Below are positions 1 to 6,122 of a stretch of 9,985 nt of DNA, in pieces. Positions within the stretch are counted from its first letter, which is position 1. The number at the start of each line of letters is the position of its first letter. A program made the translations under genes and the position numbers. The notes under the pieces were generated by a model. It was not told where the DNA came from and did no database searches. It saw nothing but the letters and a program-made list of their open reading frames with translations. Source of the stretch: Myxococcota bacterium (GTDB lineage Bacteria; Myxococcota_A; UBA9160; PR03). The stretch is taken from NCBI GenBank assembly GCA_025453505.1, contig JALOQG010000064.1, positions 1 through 9,985 of the forward strand, given 5' to 3'.

Positions 1-1
1 G

Positions 2-223
2 CTCCTGCGTCGCGCACTCGCCGCCGCCGACGCGGTCGCCGCGAACGCGCCGCTCGCCGTGCGCGCGACACGAAGCGGTGTGCGCGAGCTGCTGTCGCTC
101 CCGCTCGACGCGGCGCACGAACGGCAGGAGGCACTCGGGCGGCCGCTGCGCAAGACCGAAGACGCGGCGGAAGGTGCGCTCGCCTTCCTCGAGAAACGCG
201 CGCCGGTGTGGAAGGGGCGTTAG
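2..223 (+). CDS. Enoyl-CoA hydratase/isomerase family protein, C-terminal part (cut by window edge)
   Basis: The reading frame is open from the left edge and ends at TAG 221-223, leaving about 73 residues. The tail ends FLEKRAPVWKGR, the characteristic end of crotonase-fold enoyl-CoA hydratases, in which a C-terminal helix carries an F-x-E-K-R-x-P-x-(F/W)-x-G-(R/K) signature. The preceding stretch (VRATRSGVRELLSLPLD...ALGRPLRKTEDAAEGALAF) fits the helical region that packs over the CoA site, where an E-D-x-x-E-G-x-x-A-F pattern is usual. The catalytic glutamates and the oxyanion-hole region lie upstream of the window, so substrate cannot be judged. Such enzymes hydrate or isomerise acyl-CoA thioesters in the cytoplasm. 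It converges on the yhhN-like gene with a 36-bp gap. The family call is firm and the specific reaction is unknown. Confidence 0.88.
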   Translation, partial: LLRRALAAADAVAANAPLAVRATRSGVRELLSLPLDAAHERQEALGRPLRKTEDAAEGALAFLEKRAPVWKGR

Positions 224-259
224 CAGCGCCGGTCTTTCGCTGGAGGATGCGAGGCCGGA

Positions 260-919
260 TCAGGGCGGGTTCGGGGCGACGCTCGCGGCGAGCAGCAGCT
301 GGGCGCCGAAGTAGAGCGGCGTGCCCCACACCTTGTTGGAGAAGGTCTCCGCGACGAAGCGCTGGCGCGCGACCGCGAGGTCCGACGCATAGAACGCGAC
401 CGCGCCGGGCAGGATCCAAGGGTTCCAGACCTTGCCGATGCTGGCGGCCGCGCACACGACCATGGTCGAGATCACCGCGACGTAGACCAGCACGGGGATC
501 TGCAGCTTCGGCGCGCGCGCCTGCACGTGCGGCCAGAGGTAGCGGAGCGCGATCATGCTGGCGCCGGCGACGGGAGCCGCGGCCGCAGTCGCGGAGCGGA
601 GCTCGAGCCCGCGTAGCGCGAACGCGCCGGCGTACGCGAGGTGGCCGAGCAGGAAGCTGACGAGGCCCGCGAGGAAGAAGGTCTTCGCGCCCTTCGGAAT
701 CAGCAGCACATCGCCGAGCGCCGACAGCAGGAGCCCGGCGAAGATCCAGGTGCCGTAGCCGGATTCGAGCGCGCCGTTCGCGAGCGCCGCGGCGAGGAAG
801 CCGGCCGCCGCGAGCGGCTTGCAGATCCACACGCCGCCGCGCGATTCGCGCGCCTCGGCGAAGAGCAGGCCCAGCGTCGCGGCGATCGTGACGGCGACGG
901 CGATGGCGAACGCGCTCAC
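260..919 (-). CDS. yhhN: YhhN/TMEM86 family integral membrane protein, putative lysoplasmalogenase
   Basis: 219 residues with GTG start at 919-917. This start is chosen because a strong GGAGGA lies 7 bases upstream and the protein begins directly with a hydrophobic helix; longer readings run into the upstream gene. It is almost wholly hydrophobic, with roughly seven to eight membrane segments. Two features match the YhhN family: an acidic S-A-L-G-D-V-L-L segment around D70, and an L-P-G-A-V-A-F-Y-A-S-D-L segment with D180 near the end, followed by a charged ARQRFV stretch. Family members (animal TMEM86B and a Legionella homologue) hydrolyse the vinyl-ether bond of lysoplasmalogens to a fatty aldehyde and a glycerophospho-head group; many bacterial members are untested. 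It is the last gene of the six-gene operon and the only one not overlapping its upstream neighbour. Family confident, activity inferred. Confidence 0.86.
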   Translation of the reverse strand: MSAFAIAVAVTIAATLGLLFAEARESRGGVWICKPLAAAGFLAAALANGALESGYGTWIFAGLLLSALGDVLLIPKGAKTFFLAGLVSFLLGHLAYAGAFALRGLELRSATAAAAPVAGASMIALRYLWPHVQARAPKLQIPVLVYVAVISTMVVCAAASIGKVWNPWILPGAVAFYASDLAVARQRFVAETFSNKVWGTPLYFGAQLLLAASVAPNPP

Positions 920-926
920 GATGGAT

Positions 927-946
927 TCCTCCCGCTTGCGGGAGGA
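927..946 (-). promoter_or_regulatory. Hairpin containing the Shine-Dalgarno of the yhhN-like gene
   Basis: A perfect inverted repeat with two 9-bp arms (TCCTCCCGC and GCGGGAGGA) around a 2-base centre fills most of the 32-bp gap between the DCC-family stop (952) and the yhhN-like GTG (919). In the mRNA the 3' arm is the Shine-Dalgarno GGAGGA, 7 bases before the GTG, and the 5' arm would pair with it, so a folded transcript would hide the ribosome site. A ribosome finishing the DCC gene stops 5 bases before the stem and could melt it, giving coupled translation. There is no T-run after the stem on the minus strand, so a classical rho-independent terminator is unlikely. The repeat is directly visible; the regulatory role is inferred. 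Confidence 0.6.
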
Positions 947-951
947 GCACT

Positions 952-1365
952 CTAGGCGACGCGCTCCGAATGCACAGCGCAGCGGTCCGAGGGGCAGGCG
1001 TCCGGGCGGCCCGTGAGCCGCAGCCGGTTGCGCGCGAACCAGCGGTAGGCGGCGTCGGCGAGCGGGCGCAGCAGCGGCCAGCGCGTCGGCGCGACCAGCC
1101 AGCCGAGCCCGACGGCCGCATAGGCGCGCCGGAACACCTCGACGCCTTCGATCAGCGTTCCGTCCGGCTGCACGCCATGGATGCGCGCCATCAATTCGTG
1201 GAGCGTCGTGCCGTAGCGCGCTGCATCGAAGTCCGGCGCCGCGATGTCTTCGAGGTCGAGCCGGCCGCGGCCGCGATCGAGGCGGCGCAGCATCGAGATC
1301 TCGCGCGCGCAGAGCGGACACTCGCCGTCGTAGAGGACGCGGAACTCCCAGTGCGGATGGCTCAT
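952..1365 (-). CDS. Thiol-disulfide oxidoreductase-like DCC family protein (DUF393)
   Basis: 137 residues, ATG at 1365-1363, with AAGGAG about 7 bases upstream. The N-terminus reads VLYDGECPLC: a beta strand, the D-G-x-C-P-x-C signature and cysteines C16 and C19 that define the DCC/DUF393 family (thioredoxin-like fold). The C-terminal part YRWFARNRLRLTG is also typical. Two further cysteines (C124, C129) lie in the last 15 residues and might form a second pair. Family members are predicted dithiol redox proteins; no substrate is established. The start ATG overlaps the stop of the DUF1295 gene by 4 bp (ATGA), implying translational coupling. DCC proteins are often found beside membrane reductases and SRPBCC proteins, as here. 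Family call secure, function unknown. Confidence 0.88.
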   Translation of the reverse strand: MSHPHWEFRVLYDGECPLCAREISMLRRLDRGRGRLDLEDIAAPDFDAARYGTTLHELMARIHGVQPDGTLIEGVEVFRRAYAAVGLGWLVAPTRWPLLRPLADAAYRWFARNRLRLTGRPDACPSDRCAVHSERVA

Positions 1366-2153
1366 CCTCGACTCCTTTTCGGGGGAAGCGGAAAGAACGC
1401 GCTCGTCGACTCGATGTAGTCGCGATACGCCGGACGCGATCGCACGAGCGAACGCTCGAGCAGCGCGACGCCCGAGACGCGCAGCAGCAGGAACGTCATC
1501 GCGAGCGGGGCGGCGATCGTGAGCCAGCCCGCGGGCGTCGCGAGCGCGATGGCGAAGAGCCCCCACCACACGAGACAGTCGCCGAAGTAGTTCGGATGGC
1601 GCGTGTAGCGCCACAGGCCGCGGTCCATCACGCGGCCCCGGTTCGCGGGATCCGCGCGGAAGCGCGCGAGCTGGTAGTCGCCGACCGTCTCGAAGAAGAG
1701 CCCCGTCGCGAAGAGGGCGAGGCCCACGGCGTCGAGCGCGCCGAGCGCCGCGCTTCCCGGCACGAGCAACGCGACCTGCACCGGCAGCGACACGAACCAC
1801 TGGAGCAGCGCCTGCAGCCCGAACACGGTCGCGAGGCTGACCCAGGCAAAGCGCGCCCCGTGATGCTCGCGCATGCGCGCGTAGCGCGGATCCTCGCCGC
1901 GGCCGTGATTGCGCCACGCCAGGTAGCCGCCGAGACGCAGGCCCCAGAGTGCGGTCAGCGCGAGCAGCAGGGCGCCGCGCGCGCCCGGCGCGTCGGCGAT
2001 CGCGAAGGCGATCGCCGCGAGGGCGGCGAAGCCCGGTCCCCACCAGACGTCGACGATGCTGACGTCGCGGCGCACGAGGCTCACCAGCCAGAGCACGAAC
2101 ATCGCCGCGAGACCGCAGGCGAAGGAGGTCGCGAGCGCGACCGCGACGCTCAT
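1362..2153 (-). CDS. DUF1295 family membrane protein (steroid 5-alpha-reductase/ICMT-like fold)
   Basis: 263 residues, ATG at 2153-2151. Several hydrophobic segments suggest six or so membrane helices. Family marks are DVSIVDVWWGPGF at residues 30-42, a WGLRLGGYLAWRNHGRGEDPRY block around 70-91, and RHPNYFGD at 185-192 followed by a WWG turn. The (R/H)-x-P-N-Y-x-G-(E/D) motif is the cofactor-binding signature shared with steroid 5-alpha-reductases and isoprenylcysteine methyltransferases. DUF1295 proteins are thought to be NAD(P)H-dependent reductases of lipid or isoprenoid double bonds, but bacterial substrates are mostly undefined. The ATG overlaps the upstream SRPBCC stop by 4 bp, and its own stop overlaps the next ATG by 4 bp, so it sits in a tight coupled operon. 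Family confident, substrate unknown. Confidence 0.9.
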   Translation of the reverse strand: MSVAVALATSFACGLAAMFVLWLVSLVRRDVSIVDVWWGPGFAALAAIAFAIADAPGARGALLLALTALWGLRLGGYLAWRNHGRGEDPRYARMREHHGARFAWVSLATVFGLQALLQWFVSLPVQVALLVPGSAALGALDAVGLALFATGLFFETVGDYQLARFRADPANRGRVMDRGLWRYTRHPNYFGDCLVWWGLFAIALATPAGWLTIAAPLAMTFLLLRVSGVALLERSLVRSRPAYRDYIESTSAFFPLPPKRSRG

Positions 2154-2626
2154 GCCGCAAGCTCGTGGGCGGCAGCGGGGAAGAGCGTGCGGATGCGCGC
2201 GAAGCGGTAGTCGAAGATCGCCGCGAGCGCCGCGCGCACCGCGAGCGCGTGCGCGACGCCGCCGAGCGGACCGAGCGGCAGCGCGTAGCGGACGACGTCG
2301 GTCATGCGCACGCCGTCGCCGCACGGCTCGAAGCGATGGGTGTGCTCCCAGAGCGCGTACGGACCGCTCTCCTGCACGTCGACGAAGCCGAGCGGGGGAT
2401 CCCAGCGCACGATGCGGGTGCGCCAGCGCAGCGGCACGCCGGCCAGGCGGATCCGGTACTCGATGCGTGCGTCGTCGCGCATCGCGATCGGCAGCGGGGT
2501 CAGGATCCGGAAGCCGAGCCACGGCGGCGTCAATGTCTCGAGGTTCGCGGCGTCGGCGAAGAAGGCGAACACGCGCTCGCGCGTCGCGGGAATCCACTGT
2601 TCGCGTTCCAGGACGTGGATCTTCAA
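2150..2626 (-). CDS. SRPBCC family ligand-binding protein (polyketide cyclase/CoxG-like)
   Basis: 158 residues. The start is TTG (2626-2624), with GGAGG 7 bases upstream; the TTG shares its last two bases with the TGA stop of the acyltransferase (TTGA overlap). No ATG or GTG lies early enough to keep the conserved first strand KIHVLEREQWIPA. The pattern fits the helix-grip fold: an N-terminal strand, a VFAFFADAANLETLTPPWLGF helix pair, an IEYRIRLAGVPLRWRT strand, the QESGPYALWEHTHRFEP hairpin typical of this subgroup, and a long C-terminal helix (residues about 125-150). SRPBCC proteins bind hydrophobic ligands in a deep cavity, and this subgroup is usually soluble and uncharacterised. Set between an acyltransferase and a membrane reductase-like gene, a lipid or isoprenoid carrier or cyclase role is possible but unproven. 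Confidence 0.87.
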   Translation of the reverse strand: MKIHVLEREQWIPATRERVFAFFADAANLETLTPPWLGFRILTPLPIAMRDDARIEYRIRLAGVPLRWRTRIVRWDPPLGFVDVQESGPYALWEHTHRFEPCGDGVRMTDVVRYALPLGPLGGVAHALAVRAALAAIFDYRFARIRTLFPAAAHELAA

Positions 2627-3651
2627 GGCGTCGCCTCCGCAGCGTGCGCGCGGGCTTCGAGCCATGCGTCGACGCGCTCCCATTGCGTCTGGATCCACTC
2701 GATGCGGCCATCGCGCTCGCGCGGGATCTCGCTCGCCGGCGACCGCCACACCTCGATCTCGATGCGGCGACCCACCAGCGCGCCCGACCAGAGATCGCCG
2801 AGCGTGCGCAGGCCTTCGAAGCCGGTGTGCGTGCACACGACCACGTCCGCGTCGGGCGCGGTCTCGAGCAGCGCGAGCGGTCCGCCGAGGCGCGGCGGCA
2901 GCACGTGCTGCAGCGCGCGGGCGCGCTCGACGAGCTTGGGATCGGCCGACTTCGCGAGCCGGTCGATCACCTGCTGGCGCCGCTTCGGCGTGTAGCGGGT
3001 GCCTTCCGGGAACACGAGGACGCCGTCGTGCGGACCGAGATCGCGGGCCAGCGCGCGCACGCGGTCGATCTCGGCCTCGCTGCCGCCCTGGCCGCGGCGC
3101 ACGAAGGCGTTCGGCAGCCGCTGCCCGACGATGTCGAGGCAGGGATCCCAGAGCAGCTCGCGCTTGAGCACGTAGCGCAGCCGGATGCCGGTACGGCTCG
3201 AGAGCAGCGCCGCGGGGAGCAGCGTGTCGATCACGCTCGCGTGTCGCATCCAGACGAGCACCGGACCCGTCGCGACGAACTCGAGCCCGCGCAGCGTCAC
3301 GCGCAGACCGAAGATCCGGCGCGCGCCGCCGAAGAGCCAGCGCGCCCACCAGCACTGGAGCTGGAAGTTCCACTCCGCCGCGCGCTGCGGAGCGACCCGC
3401 CCGATCAGCCAGAGCGCGCCGCTGGCGACGAGGCCGAGCGTTTCGCCCAGCGCGTAGTGGGTGAACGCGAGGGCGCTGCGTACGCCGCTCCAGCGGTTGC
3501 GGCGTACGAGGTCGTGCAGGGTGAGAAGGGGAAGGAGGAAGGGCAGGGAGAGCAGCAGCGCAGGTCCGAGGACGAGGTAGAGGGGAACGGTGACGGCGCG
3601 GCGCGCGATGCGCGCCAGTCGGGTCTCGTCGGCGAGACCGTGCGGACTCAT
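2623..3651 (-). CDS. 1-acyl-glycerol-3-phosphate acyltransferase-like (PlsC/LPLAT family) protein
   Basis: 342 residues, ATG at 3651-3649, overlapping the regulator's TGA by 4 bp. The N-terminus has two hydrophobic segments (about residues 20-45 and 60-85), so it is membrane anchored. The LPLAT catalytic motif H-x4-D is H137-A-S-V-I-D142, motif II is represented by FVRR around 183-186, and motif III FPEGTR is at 214-219. Spacing and order match acyltransferases that transfer acyl chains to a lysophospholipid or lysophosphatidate. At 342 residues it is longer than minimal PlsC (about 240), nearer the larger AGPAT/LCLAT-type members; the extra length is an N-terminal membrane part and a C-terminal region (about 240-342) ending in charged helices. 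Acceptor and acyl donor cannot be read from sequence. Being directly coupled to the regulator gene, it is probably co-expressed with it. Confidence 0.88.
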   Translation of the reverse strand: MSPHGLADETRLARIARRAVTVPLYLVLGPALLLSLPFLLPLLTLHDLVRRNRWSGVRSALAFTHYALGETLGLVASGALWLIGRVAPQRAAEWNFQLQCWWARWLFGGARRIFGLRVTLRGLEFVATGPVLVWMRHASVIDTLLPAALLSSRTGIRLRYVLKRELLWDPCLDIVGQRLPNAFVRRGQGGSEAEIDRVRALARDLGPHDGVLVFPEGTRYTPKRRQQVIDRLAKSADPKLVERARALQHVLPPRLGGPLALLETAPDADVVVCTHTGFEGLRTLGDLWSGALVGRRIEIEVWRSPASEIPRERDGRIEWIQTQWERVDAWLEARAHAAEATP

Positions 3652-4559
3652 AGTTGCACGCCGCGCTCGAGCAGCAGCGCGATCTTGCGCTCGAGTTCGT
3701 CGTTGTCGGCGATCGGTTGCACCTGCGGCGGCAGGGGGAACGAAGCCACGCCCGGGCCGCCGATCCAGATCTCGATGCGCGCCGGCAGCGCGTCGCGCAG
3801 CGCGCGCAGCGTCGCGGGGACGTCGAGCCCGTTGACGTGACACAACCCGACGGCGACGGCCGCCGCGTCGAGCGAATCCGCGGCGTGCACGATCTCGGGC
3901 ACCGGAAGATTGCTGCCGATGAAGATCGGATGGCCGCCGGCCTGGGCCGTGGTGACGGCCGCCATCAACGAACCGAGCTCGTGCTCCTCGCCCGGCAGCG
4001 TCGTGAAGAGGATCGGCGCCGACTGCTGGCCGGCGGTCGTCGCGCGCAGGCACGTGCCGAGCAGGCTCCGCAGGATGGTGCTCGCGAGGTGTTCGGAGGC
4101 GATGCACATCGACCCCGCGGCCCAGCGCTCGCCGATCTCGCGCAGCAGCGGCGACGCGACGCTGCGCACGAAGCGGATCGGGCCGAGCGCCGCGAGCTGA
4201 CCCGCGAGGAGGCGCTCGGCTTCGGCGCCGTCGAGGCGGTCGATCGCGTCGAGCAGCGGCGTCAGCGCAGGCTCGGGCAGCGATGGCGTCATCCCCAGCC
4301 GCCGCTCGAGCTCCTCGTCCGACGCGTTCGCGACCTCGCTGATCGAGTGTCCGGCCATCACGGCGGCCCGCAGCTTGCGCAGTCGCGCGACGTCCGATTC
4401 GCGGTAGCGGCGCGTGCCGCCCGGGGTGCGCAACGGCACGACCGCGCCGTAGCGGCGCTCCCAGGCCCGCAGCACGTGGGCGGACAGCCCGGTCAGACGG
4501 GAGACGGCTCCGAGGGAGTAGGTGGGAGCGGACGAATCGTTGGGGTCGGCGTCACTCAC
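3648..4559 (-). CDS. carH: CarH/LitR-type MerR transcriptional regulator with B12-binding photoreceptor domain
   Basis: 303 residues, GTG at 4559-4557; no other start lies between it and the DNA-binding domain. Residues 14-64 are a MerR winged helix-turn-helix (YSLGAVSRLTGLSAHVLRAW...TPGGTRRY). A helical domain (about 97-175) carries W146-x9-E156-H157, the Wx9EH motif of CarH that cradles the adenosyl group. A Rossmann-like cobalamin domain (about 182-300) has E191-x-H193-x-x-G196, whose histidine is the lower cobalt ligand, and a GG pair at 267-268. In the CarH family, adenosylcobalamin-bound tetramers repress in the dark and fall apart in light. The residue after the Trp is Ala147, where Thermus CarH has His132. 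There is no clear Shine-Dalgarno. It diverges from photolyase and overlaps the acyltransferase start by 4 bp, so it probably autoregulates the operon. Whether it senses light has not been shown. Confidence 0.9.
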   Translation of the reverse strand: MSDADPNDSSAPTYSLGAVSRLTGLSAHVLRAWERRYGAVVPLRTPGGTRRYRESDVARLRKLRAAVMAGHSISEVANASDEELERRLGMTPSLPEPALTPLLDAIDRLDGAEAERLLAGQLAALGPIRFVRSVASPLLREIGERWAAGSMCIASEHLASTILRSLLGTCLRATTAGQQSAPILFTTLPGEEHELGSLMAAVTTAQAGGHPIFIGSNLPVPEIVHAADSLDAAAVAVGLCHVNGLDVPATLRALRDALPARIEIWIGGPGVASFPLPPQVQPIADNDELERKIALLLERGVQL

Positions 4560-4643
4560 GCCGCGAAAGCTGCCCGAGTGTTCGGGAGATGTCAAGAAAT
4601 TGTATTGACACAGAGCTAGACAACCGCTCCCCTCTACCCCGCG
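4560..4643. promoter_or_regulatory. Divergent promoter region between the CarH-like regulator and photolyase
   Basis: An 84-bp gap and the only clear AT-rich island in the window. Each edge of the dyad at 4590-4610 supplies an outward-facing TTGACA (perfect -35). A consensus-spaced -10 and start point would place transcription at about 4640 rightwards and about 4560 leftwards, i.e. within a few bases of the phr ATG (4644) and the regulator GTG (4559). This agrees with the absence of a Shine-Dalgarno before either gene and suggests leaderless or near-leaderless messages. The expected -10 positions are GC-rich and match the consensus poorly, so activation, an alternative sigma factor or different start points remain possible. 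A second small dyad, CCCGA-GTGT-TCGGG, lies at 4573-4586 between the left -35 and the regulator start. Confidence 0.6.
4590..4610. promoter_or_regulatory. Candidate CarH-type operator: TGTCAA-N9-TTGACA dyad
   Basis: A perfect 6-bp inverted repeat separated by 9 AT-rich bases, centred at 4600. Each arm doubles as a -35 hexamer for one of the two divergent genes. A third related half-site, TAGACA, follows at 4617-4622, 12 bases after the right arm in direct orientation. MerR/CarH-family repressors are known to bind sites overlapping the -35 of their own promoters, so the position is what one expects for autoregulation plus control of phr. The match is positional and symmetry-based; I have no family consensus to align it to, so binding is inferred. 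Confidence 0.55.
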
Positions 4644-6122
4644 ATGGTGAGCCGATCCGAGCGCGTCCTCCATTGGTTTCGCAGCGATCTGCGCGTGCGT
4701 GACAACCGGGCCCTGGGTGCGGCCGCGAAGCGCGCCGGAGAGCTCGTGCTGCTCTTCGTGCTCGACGAGCGGCTCCTGCGCGGCGCGGCGCTGGGTGCGC
4801 CGCGGCTCCACTTCCTGCTCGGTTGCCTCGAGCGACTCGCCGTGGATCTCGAGCGGCGCGGGCAGCGTCTCGTCGTGCGGCGCGGCGATCCGCGCCGGCT
4901 GCTGCCGGAACTGCTGCGCGAGTGGCGCATCGACGCCGTCACGTGGAACCGCGACTACGGACCCTTCGCGCGCCGCCGCGACGCGGAGGTCCGCAGCGCG
5001 GCCGAGTCGCTCGGCATCGCCGTCGACACGCACAAGGATCGGGTCGTCTTCGAGAGCGACGAGCTGCGTACGAAGAGCGGTACGGCGTTCCAGGTCTACA
5101 CGCCGTATCGCAACGCGTGGTGGGCGCGTTTCGAGGCGGATCCTCCGCTCGTCGCGGCTGCGCCGCGGCTGCCTCCGCCCGTCGCGGCCGCGCGCGGCGA
5201 AGCGATTCCGTCGGCTGCGTCGCTCGGTTTTCCGGACGCCGGCGCGGAGCTTCCGACACCGGGCGAGGACGCCGCCGCCCGGCGGCTCGACCGCTTCGTC
5301 GGCGACGCGCTGGCGCGCTACGCCGTCGATCGCGACCGGCCCGACCTCGACGGCACCTCGCGCCTGTCGCCGTACCTGCGCTTCGGCGCCCTCTCGATCC
5401 GCGCTTGCGTGCACGCGGCGCTCGACCGGGCGCGCGTCGATCGAGCCGCGCGCGCCGGTGCGCAGAAATGGGCGGACGAGCTGGTCTGGCGCGACTTCTA
5501 TCACGCCATCCTCGCCGAGCATCCGCACGTGTTGCAGCGCTCGTTCCGGTCCGAGTACGACGCCCTCGAGTGGAACGACGACGCGTCCGGCTTCCGCGCC
5601 TGGTGCGAGGGGCGCACCGGCTATCCGTTCGTCGACGCCGCGATGCGCCAGCTCGCCGCGACGGGCTGGATGCACAACCGCGCGCGCATGGTGGTGGCGA
5701 GCTTCCTCACCAAGGACCTGCTCATCGACTGGCGCCGTGGCGAGCGCTTCTTCTATCAGCAGCTCGTCGATGGCGATCCCGCCAGCAATAACGGCGGCTG
5801 GCAGTGGGCCGCGTCCACCGGCACCGACGCGCAGCCGTACTTCCGGATCTTCCATCCCGTCTCGCAGGGCGAGCGATGGGATCCCGAGGGCCGCTACGTG
5901 CGGCGCTGGGTGCCCGAGTTGGCGGACGTCGCGCCGAGATTCCTGCAGCGGCCCTGGGAAGCCCCGACGCCGCCGCGCGACTACCCTCGCCCGATCGTCG
6001 ATCACGCCGAGCGGCGCGTGACGGCGCTGCGCCGTTTCGAGAAGGTGAAGGGAGCGGGAGGAGGCGATGGCGCGAGCCGGACGAAGTCGCGCCGCCGCGG
6101 CGAAAATCTCGACCTCTTCTGA
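4644..6122 (+). CDS. phrB: Deoxyribodipyrimidine photo-lyase (class I CPD photolyase)
   Basis: 492 residues, ATG at 4644. The N-terminal alpha/beta antenna domain begins VLHWFRSDLRVRDNRAL, and the C-terminal helical FAD domain covers about residues 200-470. Residues important in E. coli photolyase are present: E279 and W282 in E-L-x-W-R-D-F-Y (E274/W277), N345 in WMHNR (N341), and N382/N383 in NNGGWQWAASTGTD. The electron-transfer Trp triad is intact as W386, W363 and W310 (W382/W359/W306). These point to a working enzyme that splits cyclobutane pyrimidine dimers with blue/near-UV light and reduced FAD. The last 30 or so residues (basic SRTKSRRRG then ENLDLF) are not part of the core and overlap the next gene. 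There is no Shine-Dalgarno. It is transcribed divergently from the CarH-like regulator, which probably makes it light-inducible. Confidence 0.95.
   Translation: MVSRSERVLHWFRSDLRVRDNRALGAAAKRAGELVLLFVLDERLLRGAALGAPRLHFLLGCLERLAVDLERRGQRLVVRRGDPRRLLPELLREWRIDAVTWNRDYGPFARRRDAEVRSAAESLGIAVDTHKDRVVFESDELRTKSGTAFQVYTPYRNAWWARFEADPPLVAAAPRLPPPVAAARGEAIPSAASLGFPDAGAELPTPGEDAAARRLDRFVGDALARYAVDRDRPDLDGTSRLSPYLRFGALSIRACVHAALDRARVDRAARAGAQKWADELVWRDFYHAILAEHPHVLQRSFRSEYDALEWNDDASGFRAWCEGRTGYPFVDAAMRQLAATGWMHNRARMVVASFLTKDLLIDWRRGERFFYQQLVDGDPASNNGGWQWAASTGTDAQPYFRIFHPVSQGERWDPEGRYVRRWVPELADVAPRFLQRPWEAPTPPRDYPRPIVDHAERRVTALRRFEKVKGAGGGDGASRTKSRRRGENLDLF

Noticed and set aside
224..259. Possible terminator between the enoyl-CoA hydratase and yhhN-like genes
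   Set aside because: Only a 5-bp pair (CAGCG/CGCTG) with a 9-base loop and no T-run is present, which is too weak to call.
927..946. Hairpin before the yhhN-like gene as a rho-independent terminator
   Set aside because: The stem is followed on the minus strand by ATCCATCGTG rather than a T-run, and it overlaps a good Shine-Dalgarno, so a translational role is more likely.
2056..3840. Long plus-strand open frame opposite the acyltransferase and SRPBCC genes
   Set aside because: Its translation is dominated by Arg/Ala/Glu repeats with no domain, while the opposite strand encodes recognised proteins joined by stop/start overlaps.
4573..4586. Small dyad CCCGA-GTGT-TCGGG as a second operator or terminator
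   Set aside because: The arms are only 5 bp and common in GC-rich DNA. It is recorded as part of the promoter region but not called separately.
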